From Brevibacillus centrosporus (GTDB lineage: Bacteria; Bacillota; Bacilli; Brevibacillales; Brevibacillaceae): a DNA stretch of 64,000 nucleotides. The stretch spans positions 62,001 through 126,000 of the forward strand of contig NZ_RHHP01000006.1 of NCBI RefSeq assembly GCF_003710815.1, in the 5' to 3' direction. The notes beneath the pieces were generated by a model. The model worked only from the letters and a program-made list of their open reading frames with translations, had not been told where the DNA came from and did no database searches. A program made the translations under genes and the position numbers. Positions 43,719 to 52,650 of this stretch are shown here, piece by piece; the stretch's first letter is position 1, and every line of letters begins with the position of its first letter.

Positions 43719-44258
43719 TTGGTAGAGGAAATGGAAATGATCGATCATTTGATTGCAGATATTCACGCAGGCAAATACAAGGCAAGCGACAAGCTGCCTT
43801 CCGAAAATGAACTGGCAGATCAGTACAAGGTTCCCCGGATGACTGCGCGCAAAGTTTACAATCGGTTGCAGGAGCTTGGGTATGTGTATTCCAGACAAGG
43901 GATGGGGAGCTATGTGAAAGACAGGCTGCAGCAAATTCCGCTAGTTCTCACGGGCAACACCAGCTTCAGCAAAAAGATGATCGAGCTCGGGTACAACTAC
44001 GAATCCCGCAATATTTACTGCGAGGAAGTAGAGGACCATTCCATGTTCATACAAACACTCGGTGTTGACGAGAAGGATAGCGTGTTTAAGATCGGCCGCT
44101 TGCACCTCGTAGATCACAAGTCCATCGCACTGCATACCTCCTTTGTGGCAGAATCCGTGTTTCCCGACATTCGCATGGAAGGAAGCCGGATCACGTCGAT
44201 GCACGACTTCTATCAGGAGAGGGGCTTCACTTTAAAACAGATCTTTCCAAAGGACTAA
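43719..44258 (+). pseudogene. GntR/HutC-family (PhnF-like) regulator, C-terminus lost
   Basis: 179 residues: GntR winged helix (about 5-68, KLPSENELADQYKVPRMTAR) and most of the UTRA ligand domain (to TSMHDFYQERGF). UTRA domains usually run ~50 residues further; here the frame ends with a foreign TLKQIFPKD. Next to the phosphonate-type acetyltransferase remnant this is best read as the PhnF-like regulator of a lost phosphonate cluster. The start is uncertain (TTG 43719 or ATG 43731). A shortened protein could still bind DNA. Confidence 0.6.
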
Positions 44259-44262
44259 CAGC

Positions 44263-44304
44263 CAAAAAAACGCGAAGCCGTGCAAAAACGGTTCCGCGTT
44301 TTTT
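44263..44304. terminator. Bidirectional terminator
   Basis: AAAAAACGCG and CGCGTTTTTT outer arms with GCCGT/ACGGT inside; A-run and T-run on both sides. Serves the GntR remnant and the converging MBL gene. Confidence 0.88.
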
Positions 44305-44321
44305 GGTTCAATTCCATTTTC

Positions 44322-45137
44322 TCAGCATATGCTCTCGTGCTGTTCATAGGCTGCGAGGATGGAATGGACGATATGTATCGAATCGAATTCGCCTTCGGAT
44401 GCTTCTATGAGTGGAAGCTGCAGGGGAAAAAGGGCACGATTGATTTCGTCAGCTTTCATTCCTTTGCTGTGCAGGTGCAGAATCTCACCTGTGAGGTTTT
44501 CCAGATGCTCGAGCTTTTTTTGCAGTATTGCTTTTCCATTGGGAACATAGCCGGCATGTGCACAGTACATGGCCTGAAAATCGTGAGCCAGTACAAACCG
44601 AATCGAGTTCATGATAGTGGGGATCGACTCTTCCCGCAAAATGACTTTTGTCTTTACTCCCAGATACAGGTCTCCAGCAAACAAACGGCCAGTCTTTTCG
44701 TGAATCAAAGCGATATGGTCCTGGGCGTGGCCAGGGGTCTCGAGCACTTTCCAGTCCAGCGTGCGAGAATGGAACGACTTTCCGAGGGAATGGGCGTCAA
44801 AAGAATCGCGAACCCCCCAGGTAAGCTTTCGATACTCCGGGTAATCGGCAGGGCGGGAACAACGAGTCACTCCCTTCTCGTGGATGTAGATGGGAACCTG
44901 GAGATTAGCTTCGATCCAGGCGGCTGTTCCGACATGGTCTTCATGACTGTGCGTGAGAACGACCGACTCAAAGGCTGAAGACTGATAGAACGGGATTAAC
45001 GAGGCTTCGAGCAATTTTGGTCCGGTATCGATCAGCGTGCCATCCGTCAAAAAGACATAGATGGAAGAATCGCGTCCTTGCCTGCTGACAATCCCTTCTA
45101 CGCAGACGACATCTTCATGATGGTGGATGTGAATCAC
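44322..45137 (-). CDS. Metallo-beta-lactamase-fold hydrolase
   Basis: 271 residues, cytosolic. MBL metal motif THSHEDHVG (about 62-70), then ETPGHAQDH (about 134) and FAGDLYLG (about 152), and a late His in YCAHAGY. The group resembles glyoxalase II-like or lactonase-like hydrolases; substrate unknown. ATG 45137 follows GGAGGG. Promoter at 45197-45225; divergent from hrpB. Confidence 0.87.
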   Translation of the reverse strand: MIHIHHHEDVVCVEGIVSRQGRDSSIYVFLTDGTLIDTGPKLLEASLIPFYQSSAFESVVLTHSHEDHVGTAAWIEANLQVPIYIHEKGVTRCSRPADYPEYRKLTWGVRDSFDAHSLGKSFHSRTLDWKVLETPGHAQDHIALIHEKTGRLFAGDLYLGVKTKVILREESIPTIMNSIRFVLAHDFQAMYCAHAGYVPNGKAILQKKLEHLENLTGEILHLHSKGMKADEINRALFPLQLPLIEASEGEFDSIHIVHSILAAYEQHESIC

Positions 45138-45196
45138 ATGGAATCCCTCCTGCTTTAAGATCCTCTGTCCGTGGAAAAAAGCAAGCTCACCTGCTT

Positions 45197-45225
45197 ATTA
45201 TACGATTGTTTGACTATTCTGTCAT
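45197..45225 (-). promoter_or_regulatory. Promoter of the MBL-fold gene
   Basis: On the minus strand ATGACA (45225-45220), 17-bp spacer, TATAAT (45202-45197). Confidence 0.6.
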
Positions 45226-45302
45226 TTACAAGAGTCTTTTTGCTGCGAGGGAAGGTGTGTAAGATGAGAGGATGAAGCTGTTTGGCAAGAGGTGAAAGAA
45301 GA

Positions 45303-47813
45303 ATGCAACTGCCTATTGAAGAAATCATGCCATCCTTGATCGCGAGGCTTCGGGAGCATACAAACGCCGTTCTCGTCGCGGCACCGGGAGCAGGCAAAAC
45401 GACACGCGTTCCACTTGCGCTGCGAGATGAGCCGTGGCTTGCAGGACGTCGGATACTCCTGCTGGAGCCCCGGCGCCTGGCTGCGAGGACTTCCGCGAGA
45501 TATATGGCTCAAGCACTCGGGGAGCAGGTAGGAGAGACGGTCGGCTACCGGGTGAAAATGGAGGCAAGGGTAGGCCCCCGTACGCGGATCGAGGTGATCA
45601 CAGAAGGGGTACTCACACGGATGCTGCAGGCAGATCCATCGCTGGAGGATGTCGGACTCATCCTGTTTGACGAGTTTCATGAGAGAAGCCTCCACGCCGA
45701 TCTTGGACTGGCACTCAGTCTGCAAACGCAAAATCTGTTTCGGGAGGACCTGCGCATTGTTGTCATGTCGGCTACCCTCGATGCAGTGGCAGTAGCCGAG
45801 ATGCTGGGGGGAGTGCCTGTCATTCAGAGTGAGGGGCGGGCATTTCCGGTAGAAACGAGGTATCTCAACCGGCAGTTGTCTGGGCGCTTGGAGCCAAATG
45901 TCGTCCAAAAGATTCGAGAAGCGCTGACGCAGGACGAAGGGGACATCCTGGTCTTTCTCCCCGGTGCAAAAGAGATACGAAGAGTGGAGGCAGGCTTGCT
46001 GGAGGGCAGCTTGCCCGCGAATACCGTCGTAGCCCCTCTCTATGGTGCCTTGTCGCAGGATGCACAAGATATGGCCATCCAACCCGGTGTAGCTGGGCAG
46101 CGAAAAATTGTTCTCGCCACATCGATCGCCGAAACGAGCTTGACGGTGGAAGGTGTGAGGATTGTCATCGACAGTGGTTTGATGCGGGCGCCGAGATTCT
46201 CGCCCCGAACAGGGATGACGCGTCTGGAGACGACTCGGGTCTCCAAAGCTTCGGCAGATCAGCGCAGAGGCCGCGCCGGACGTCTTGCAAAAGGTGTGTG
46301 CTATCGGATGTGGACGGAGCAGGAGCAGCGCGGGCTCGCCGCGCATACTACACCGGAGATCAGAGAGGCGGATTTGACGTCGCTTGCACTGGAGCTCGCT
46401 GCATGGGGTGTCCATGATCCTGCAGAGCTGGCATGGCTGGACGAACCGCCGAAAGCAGCGCTTGAGCATGCGCAGGAGCTGTTGATTCAGCTAGGTGCCA
46501 TGGATTCTGGCAGAAAAATCACATCGCATGGTAGAGACCTCGTGGAAATGGGACTGCATCCGCGGATCGCTCATATGATTCGAGCAGCAACAGAAAGAGG
46601 ATTGGCAGAAGTGGCGTGTGAGCTGGCAGCTCTGCTGGGAGAGCGCGATATTTTGCGTGGAAGGGCTCATCTCGATGCTGATCTGCGCCTGCGGCTGGAA
46701 GCCTTGCGCTCCGTTGGCAAGAAGGGAGTGGCAAGTCTGGCTGGGGTGGAAGTGGACGAAGGTGCCTGCCAAAGAATCTGGCAGGAGGCTAGCCATTTCA
46801 AACAGAGCTGGGTCAACAGACAAAAGGAGAACTACGAAGCGGGCGATCCGCTCAGACAGATCGGTTCCTTGCTGGCTGAAGCCTATCCCGATCGTATCGG
46901 ACAACGCAGGGATAGCGGAAAGTATTTGCTTCGCAATGGACGAGGGGCAGCATTCGCATCTGAGCAGGCCTTGGCGTATGCCCCGTACATCGTAGCGGCA
47001 GAGCTGGATGATCAAGGGACAGACAGCCGCATTGTGCTGGCAGCCAGTGTGACAGAAGCCCAGCTGGAAGAGGTCTACGCGAAGAGCATCGAGGAAGAGA
47101 CGGCCGTATGGTGGGAAAAATCGTCCCAATCGGTGCGTGCCCGCAAGCGAACGAGGCTTGGGGCGTTGATCTTGCGTGAGACACCTGCTTCCCAGGCTGA
47201 TCCAGAGGCGGTGACCGCAGCTATGCTGAACGGGATTGCTTCGGAGGGGCTTGGTCTCTTGCCCTGGAGCCGTTCTGCCCGTCAGATGCAGGAGCGGCTC
47301 GTCTTTATGCATCGTTTGGACAGCGCCTGGCCGGATGTATCGGACGAAGCTTTGCTCGCAGCGCTGGAAGAGTGGCTGGGACCGCATGTGCATGGCTGCA
47401 GAAGCCGGGATGATCTGTCTCGCCTCTCCCTTACCGCGATTTTGGAAGCGATGCTAAGCTGGAATCAGCGGCGGGAGCTGGATGAGCATGCTCCGACCCA
47501 TATCGTGGTTCCCAGCGGATCTCGAATCCCGATCGACTATAGCAGCCCAGAGGCGCCTGCTCTATCCGTTCGTTTGCAAGAGCTGTTTGGCTGGAGCCAG
47601 ACGCCCCGCATCGGCATGGGCCGTATACCGCTCACGCTTCATTTGCTTTCACCCGCCCAGCGTCCTGTACAAGTGACGAGAGACTTGGCGAGCTTTTGGC
47701 AGAACGCGTATTTCGAAGTGAAGAAAGATTTGAAGGGACGCTATCCAAAGCATTATTGGCCGGATGATCCGCTGCAGGCGATTCCCACCAATCGGACGCG
47801 ACCGCGTTCCTAG
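45303..47813 (+). CDS. hrpB: ATP-dependent helicase HrpB (DEAH family)
   Basis: 836 residues, full length. Walker A APGAGKTT (about 29), DEFHER as the DEAH-box variant (about 123), VMSATLD (motif III), then ATSIAETSLTVEGVRIVIDS and QRRGRAGR (motif VI). The helicase-associated domain and the HrpB-specific C-terminal domain follow. Cellular role is unsettled in the family; RNA or DNA unwinding is likely. ATG 45303 with GAGGTG 8 bases upstream. Single gene. Confidence 0.93.
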   Translation: MQLPIEEIMPSLIARLREHTNAVLVAAPGAGKTTRVPLALRDEPWLAGRRILLLEPRRLAARTSARYMAQALGEQVGETVGYRVKMEARVGPRTRIEVITEGVLTRMLQADPSLEDVGLILFDEFHERSLHADLGLALSLQTQNLFREDLRIVVMSATLDAVAVAEMLGGVPVIQSEGRAFPVETRYLNRQLSGRLEPNVVQKIREALTQDEGDILVFLPGAKEIRRVEAGLLEGSLPANTVVAPLYGALSQDAQDMAIQPGVAGQRKIVLATSIAETSLTVEGVRIVIDSGLMRAPRFSPRTGMTRLETTRVSKASADQRRGRAGRLAKGVCYRMWTEQEQRGLAAHTTPEIREADLTSLALELAAWGVHDPAELAWLDEPPKAALEHAQELLIQLGAMDSGRKITSHGRDLVEMGLHPRIAHMIRAATERGLAEVACELAALLGERDILRGRAHLDADLRLRLEALRSVGKKGVASLAGVEVDEGACQRIWQEASHFKQSWVNRQKENYEAGDPLRQIGSLLAEAYPDRIGQRRDSGKYLLRNGRGAAFASEQALAYAPYIVAAELDDQGTDSRIVLAASVTEAQLEEVYAKSIEEETAVWWEKSSQSVRARKRTRLGALILRETPASQADPEAVTAAMLNGIASEGLGLLPWSRSARQMQERLVFMHRLDSAWPDVSDEALLAALEEWLGPHVHGCRSRDDLSRLSLTAILEAMLSWNQRRELDEHAPTHIVVPSGSRIPIDYSSPEAPALSVRLQELFGWSQTPRIGMGRIPLTLHLLSPAQRPVQVTRDLASFWQNAYFEVKKDLKGRYPKHYWPDDPLQAIPTNRTRPRS

Positions 47814-47897
47814 TTGACCTTTGGAAGCTTTGGGAGTATCCACTCATTTATGTAGTTCCATATTCGTAAGTAGGCAATGTTCTGAAACTTTCATGAA

Positions 47898-47982
47898 GGG
47901 TAGCTACGTCTGGGAGGTAAGTGTATTTCGTAACTACCCCTCTACTCATTGGGTTGCTTGTACGCAAGCAGCCCATTTTTTT
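47898..47982 (+). terminator. Two-hairpin 3' region ending in a strong terminator
   Basis: The terminator is an 11-bp stem (47950-47960 with 47965-47975) with loop TACG and a 7-base T-run. Before it stands another hairpin, GGGTAG-C-TACG paired with CGTA-A-CTACCC (47898-47908 with 47929-47939), loop of 20 bases with GGGAGGTAAG. The 84 bases between hrpB's stop and the first stem are non-coding, so a 3' UTR-derived or independent small RNA is possible. Confidence 0.7.
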
Positions 47983-48001
47983 GTTACGGCTCGTGTACGC
48001 G

Positions 48002-48658
48002 CTAAGACGAACTTTGTCCCCAGCGTTCCCGGAAAATGAGCTTTTGCAGCTCCTGCCGTTTTTCCCACTGGTGAATTTCCAGCAATGGACGATCCGGGTA
48101 ATGGTCCGTATAGCCAATCGACAGCAAAGCGACAGGATCAATGTGCGGCGGGATGTCCAGTATTCGGCGGACGTCCGATTTTTTGTAAAAACTGACCCAC
48201 CCCATAGCGAGGCCCTCCGCATAAGCCGCGAGCCACATGTTTTGGATGGCACAGCTGACTGACATGATATCTGTCTCCGGGATCGAGTTTCGCCCGAGGA
48301 CGTGGTCACCGCCACGGGTTGGATCACAGGTCACACAGATCGTAACGGGCGCTTCCTTGATTCCCTGTATTTTCAGCTCCAAAAAGGCAGATTCGCGGCC
48401 CGTTCCTTCATAGTGAATGGCCAGTGCACGCCGCTCCTTATCCGCACTGTCAGCGAGTTCGCGCTTGAGGGAATCCGCGGTAACCAGTATAAAATTCCAT
48501 GGCTGCATAAACCCGACGGAAGGGGCGTGATGAGCAGCCGAGAGGATCATGCTCAGTTTTTCAGACTCTATGGAGTCGCTGCGAAACGAGCGGATATCCC
48601 GACGATTGCTGATCGCTTTGTACAATCCGATTTTTTCTTCCTCTGTCAAATGAATCAT
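48002..48658 (-). CDS. bluB: 5,6-dimethylbenzimidazole synthase BluB
   Basis: 218 residues, nitroreductase fold. BluB breaks up reduced FMN with oxygen to make dimethylbenzimidazole, the lower ligand of vitamin B12. Marks that set it off from other nitroreductases: RRDIRSFRSD at about 19-28, AAHHAPSVGFMQPWNFI and the long LGRNSIPETDIMSVSCAIQN stretch. No other cobalamin gene is near, so the ligand may serve salvage of corrinoids, or the pathway lies elsewhere. ATG 48658 with AGGAGGG 11 bases upstream. Confidence 0.85.
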   Translation of the reverse strand: MIHLTEEEKIGLYKAISNRRDIRSFRSDSIESEKLSMILSAAHHAPSVGFMQPWNFILVTADSLKRELADSADKERRALAIHYEGTGRESAFLELKIQGIKEAPVTICVTCDPTRGGDHVLGRNSIPETDIMSVSCAIQNMWLAAYAEGLAMGWVSFYKKSDVRRILDIPPHIDPVALLSIGYTDHYPDRPLLEIHQWEKRQELQKLIFRERWGQSSS

Positions 48659-48799
48659 GATTGGAAAAGCCCTCCTGATCCTAGCTGTTTCCTCTCATTT
48701 TAATAGGGAACGAGGATTTCATCCAGACATCTGCTTGACATATTCCTCTCATACGCTTAAGAGGAGAGTCTGTGCAATCGAGAGAGGAGTGAAGCCGGA

Positions 48800-49483
48800 A
48801 TGAAAAACATCCTGATTGTGGAGGACGAACTGCCGATCTCTCGCGTCTTGAAGGCGTACCTGGAAAAGAGCCAGTTTCAGGTAGAGCAGGCGTTTACCGG
48901 CGACGAGGCCGTCCGAAAATTTGATGCGGTAAGCCCCGCATTGGTTTTGCTGGATGTGATGCTTCCAGGCAGAAGCGGCTGGAGCATTTTGGAATACATA
49001 CGAAAAAAGAGCTCGTGCCCGGTGATCATGCTGACGGCACTGGGACAAATAGACAATAAACTGATGGGCTTGCACCAGGGGGCAGACGACTACATCACCA
49101 AGCCGTTCATCGCTGATGAGGTCGTTGCCCGTGTCCAGGCGGTGCTGCGCCGATCGACGAATATTACCCGGGGCAATTCTCTCAAGCAGTTCGGCAGCCT
49201 GAAGGTAGACTTCAAGGCGTATACCGTCACCTTGCACGGAATTGAATTGGCCTTCACCCCAAAAGATCTCTCCTTGTTTCTGTTTTTGGCGCAATACAAG
49301 AACCAGACGTTTACGAGGGAGCAGCTGATTGAGCAGGTGTGGGGGATGGATTACGAAGGAAGCGACCGCGCCGTGGACCTGGCGATCAAGCGCATCCGCA
49401 GATCACTGGAGAACTGGCCAGCCTCAGAGGGGGAAATTCGCACCTATCGCGGACTGGGCTACAAGCTGTGTGTGTATGAGTAA
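48800..49483 (+). CDS. OmpR/PhoB-family response regulator
   Basis: 227 residues: receiver (about 1-120; DE pocket at 8-10, phosphoacceptor in LLDVMLPGRSGW, Lys in DDYITKPF) and winged helix (about 130-225, ending YRGLGYKL). All key residues present. ATG with AGAGGAG. Overlaps the kinase gene by 8 bases, and the efflux genes at 51037-54587 follow, so their control by this pair is likely. Confidence 0.92.
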   Translation: MKNILIVEDELPISRVLKAYLEKSQFQVEQAFTGDEAVRKFDAVSPALVLLDVMLPGRSGWSILEYIRKKSSCPVIMLTALGQIDNKLMGLHQGADDYITKPFIADEVVARVQAVLRRSTNITRGNSLKQFGSLKVDFKAYTVTLHGIELAFTPKDLSLFLFLAQYKNQTFTREQLIEQVWGMDYEGSDRAVDLAIKRIRRSLENWPASEGEIRTYRGLGYKLCVYE

Positions 49484-50882
49484 AGGAAAGCAAACGACGC
49501 TGTTCCGCTACTGGACGACACGTTACCTCATTACACTTTGCATCGGGTTGTTAGTCGTAGGAATTGCCTCCAGCCTGTGGATCACCTATAACGAGAAGCA
49601 AAAACGTCTGGATTTTATGAGGCTGACGGCAGCGGAAATTTCAGAGCGCGTGGTTGACAGCGAAGGGAACATCAAAATTGCGCCGTTCCTGTTTCGGATT
49701 TTGGATAGCCGACAGGAATCCCTGCGGCTGAGCTACAAGCCATCCATGATTATTCTTGACGCGGACAAACACTCCTTATTCGATGGCCCAGGTCCATTTG
49801 CCAGCGAGCTGTCCAGGAGAGCGGCAGAAGTAGTGGGTGCGAAGGAGGACGTGACAGAGCTGACTTCCTCGCGCGGAGAAGAACTGCTTTTTGTGAAGCG
49901 GGCGATTACGTACCAGCAGAAGCAGATCGGCTGGGTCGTCCTGTTCTCCCCGCAAAAAGAAATGATCCGCAGCACCACGGAGTTTCAGCTGCTCTTTATC
50001 ATGCTGATCAGCCTGGGCTTGCTCGGTTGGCTCGTCATCTACCTGCTGACGAAAAAGCTGTCCCAGCCGATCAAGGACGTGGCGGATGCGGCCAAGCAAA
50101 TCGTCACAGGCGACTACGATATTCATCTGGAAAAAAGCAGTCGGGAAACCGAAATCTACGAGCTGATTCACTCCTTCAAAGAGATGGCGGATCGTCTGCG
50201 CCAGCTGGAAATGATGCGGACTGAGCTGCTCGCAGGAGTAACACACGAGCTGAAAACGCCTGTCACCTCGATCAGCGGTTTGGTTCAGGCGGTCAAGGAT
50301 GATATCGTCAGTGGCGTGGAAGCCAAAGAGTTTTTGGAAATCTGTTCGAAGGAAACGGCTCGCCTGCAAAAGATGGTGGAAGATCTGCTCGATTTTAATT
50401 CGTTTGCGGTAGGGGATATTCGTATTCGCCTTGAGAGCCAAAACATTCACGAGCTGGTCCAGGAAATCACGCATCAATGGCGGATTGGTCAAGAAGATGA
50501 CACGCTGATGCTGCAGCTTGAAAAGCCGACGAAGCCCATCGTTGCCCAGGCAGATCCCCTGCGCATCCAGCAGGTGCTGTACAATTTGCTGAACAACGCT
50601 GCCCAAGCTACAGGCCCTGGCGGACGGATTGATGTGCGCTTGTCCGAGACGGATCATGAGATTTTGATCGTCGTGCAGGACAATGGGATGGGGATTCCCT
50701 TGTCCGAGCAGCCGTATGTATTCGATCGGTTCTATCGAGGAGAGGAGAAGAAGCATACGGTGCGAGGACTTGGCTTAGGGCTTTCCTTTAGCCGGATGAT
50801 CGCGCAGGCATTGGGCGGAAATCTGGTGCTGACCCAAAGCTCGGAAAAAGGGACGACCTTTACGTTGATTCTACGAAAATAG
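49476..50882 (+). CDS. Sensor histidine kinase
   Basis: 468 residues: TM1 about 14-34, outside domain about 35-165, TM2 about 168-190, HAMP about 190-243, His about 257 (THELKTPVTS), HATPase with NLLNNAAQA, DNGMGIP and GLGLGLSFSR. ATG 49476 overlaps the regulator's end (ATGAGTAA). Signal unknown; the neighbouring MacAB-type exporter suggests cell-envelope or peptide stress. Confidence 0.9.
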   Translation: MSKGKQTTLFRYWTTRYLITLCIGLLVVGIASSLWITYNEKQKRLDFMRLTAAEISERVVDSEGNIKIAPFLFRILDSRQESLRLSYKPSMIILDADKHSLFDGPGPFASELSRRAAEVVGAKEDVTELTSSRGEELLFVKRAITYQQKQIGWVVLFSPQKEMIRSTTEFQLLFIMLISLGLLGWLVIYLLTKKLSQPIKDVADAAKQIVTGDYDIHLEKSSRETEIYELIHSFKEMADRLRQLEMMRTELLAGVTHELKTPVTSISGLVQAVKDDIVSGVEAKEFLEICSKETARLQKMVEDLLDFNSFAVGDIRIRLESQNIHELVQEITHQWRIGQEDDTLMLQLEKPTKPIVAQADPLRIQQVLYNLLNNAAQATGPGGRIDVRLSETDHEILIVVQDNGMGIPLSEQPYVFDRFYRGEEKKHTVRGLGLGLSFSRMIAQALGGNLVLTQSSEKGTTFTLILRK

Positions 50883-50886
50883 CTAG

Positions 50887-50930
50887 GAAAAAAACGGCGC
50901 TGCTTTTTTGGCAGAGTCGTTTTTTTTTGC
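50887..50930 (+). terminator. Probable terminator
   Basis: Imperfect stem (AAAACGGCGCTGC with GCAGAGTCGTTTT) and an 8-base T-run. Confidence 0.6.
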
Positions 50931-51036
50931 TATTCATTCCTCAAATCTGACGCGATGCTGACGTATTTCTTCCGTATATTGATCCCATCAGATGCTACTA
51001 GCTGCAAACAAGAAAGCCACGGGAGGAGTTTGAAAA

Positions 51037-52647
51037 GTGACCCAGACCGATAAGAAACGCACGTTTTTCTCCAAAGGGAGAACGAACAAAAAGCGATGGA
51101 TCATAGTAGGGTTGGCAGTCGTACTGATCGGAGGAGGGGTATATGGCTATCAGTCTCTATCAACGCCGAGCAGAGCGCAGGCTGCCTTTCAGGTCGTGAA
51201 TGTACAAAAAGGTGACGTCTCAGAGACGGTTTTGGCATCAGGTGCTGTACAGGCATCGAAGCGTACCTCCTTGTCCTTTTCGGATGCCGAGGACGCCAAG
51301 GATGCGATTTCCTCCATCAAGGTCGGGGTAGGCGATCAGGTCAAAGCCGGCCAAGTGCTCGCAACGATGGATGATTCTGTAGCGCAAATTCAGGTAACAA
51401 ATGCGCAAGCAAGCCTTTTATCGGCACAGGCCAAGCTGGAGGAAGCGCAGAAACGCAAAACCTCGGCAGAGATGAAGACGCTGCTAGCAGCTGTCAATCA
51501 GGCGAAGATCGAGCTGGACCAGGCGAAGCAGTCGATAGATTCGCAAAAAGCGACCAACGATGAAGCAAAGGCGAAAGCTGCCCTGCAAAATGCACAGAAA
51601 ACGTATGCCTCCCAAAAAGCGCTCTATGAAGCAGGAGCGATATCGAAGACAGAGTACGATGCGGCGCAAACCGACCTCGATTCTGCTCAACGGGACTACC
51701 ATACAGCTGTGTTGACCGCAAGCCAGACAAAAGGCCAGTCCAGCAGCAAAATCGAGCAGGCACAGGCTGCTTATGACACAGCTGTAGAAGCTGTCAATGA
51801 AGCCAACGAAGGGCCAGACGCATCGACGCTTCTGTCGGCAAAGGCAGCGGTAGAGCAGGCGAAAGCGCAGCTCCAGCAAGCCCAGAAGGCTTTGAATGCC
51901 GTAACGTTAAAAGCGCCGATGGACGGTGTGATCGTACAGCTGAATGGGAATGTTGGCGAAATACCCGGCAGTGATTTCATCATTATGGACAACTCCAACT
52001 CAGGAAATCTGGAAGTCATGGCGCAAATCAGCCAAAGCGACATTGGAAAAGTGAAGGAAGGGCTGAAGGTCAACTTTACGACGAGCTCGTATCCGGACGA
52101 AACCTTTACAGGCAGTGTGAAGCTGGTGTATCCGGAGGCGAAGACAGAATCCGGGGTGACGACCTACGATGTCCTGCTGTCGGTAGCCAATAAGGATGGC
52201 ATGCTGAAAATCGGGATGAATATGAATGTCTCCATCGAAATCAGTACTCATCAGAACGTTCTGGTCGTTCCAGCTCAAGCCCTGCAAACGCTGAACGGGA
52301 AAGACGGTGTCTATCTGTACACGGCAGAAAATGCAGAGAACACAGGCAATGCGCGAGGCAAAGGCGGTACAGAGAACGCCGGTAACACGCGAAGCGGCGG
52401 CAACGCAGGAAATGGGGCAAGACAATATCGCTTCCAGCCTGTGAAGATCGGCTTTTTTGCCTCAGATCGCGTAGAAATTACAGAAGGTTTGAGCGAAGGG
52501 GACAAAGTCGTCATTTTGGCGAATACAGCGACCTCTCCCACGACAAATCAAAACTCCAGCCGAATGGGCGGCTTTGGCGGCGGCTTCGGTGGAGGAATGG
52601 GTGGTGGCTTCCCAAGCGGGGGAGGCGGCGGAATGAGGGGTCGATAG
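51037..52647 (+). CDS. Efflux adaptor (membrane fusion) protein, MacA/YknX-like
   Basis: 536 residues: basic N-terminus and one membrane segment (about 21-42), biotinyl-lipoyl-like hairpin, a long Gln/Ala-rich coiled coil (about 120-285), a beta-barrel domain and a very Gly-rich, Arg-ended tail (about 507-536). About 430-465 is a low-complexity Asn/Gly/Arg stretch. Links the MacB-type ABC parts to the outside in Firmicutes such as YknXYZ. Starts at GTG 51037 after GGGAGGAG. First of three genes. Confidence 0.88.
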   Translation: MTQTDKKRTFFSKGRTNKKRWIIVGLAVVLIGGGVYGYQSLSTPSRAQAAFQVVNVQKGDVSETVLASGAVQASKRTSLSFSDAEDAKDAISSIKVGVGDQVKAGQVLATMDDSVAQIQVTNAQASLLSAQAKLEEAQKRKTSAEMKTLLAAVNQAKIELDQAKQSIDSQKATNDEAKAKAALQNAQKTYASQKALYEAGAISKTEYDAAQTDLDSAQRDYHTAVLTASQTKGQSSSKIEQAQAAYDTAVEAVNEANEGPDASTLLSAKAAVEQAKAQLQQAQKALNAVTLKAPMDGVIVQLNGNVGEIPGSDFIIMDNSNSGNLEVMAQISQSDIGKVKEGLKVNFTTSSYPDETFTGSVKLVYPEAKTESGVTTYDVLLSVANKDGMLKIGMNMNVSIEISTHQNVLVVPAQALQTLNGKDGVYLYTAENAENTGNARGKGGTENAGNTRSGGNAGNGARQYRFQPVKIGFFASDRVEITEGLSEGDKVVILANTATSPTTNQNSSRMGGFGGGFGGGMGGGFPSGGGGGMRGR

Positions 52648-52650
52648 AAA

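Noticed and set aside
52330-52440. Asn/Gly/Arg repeats in the adaptor gene as a tandem repeat
   Set aside because: The units are irregular in length and sequence. It is low complexity in a tail, not a defined repeat array.
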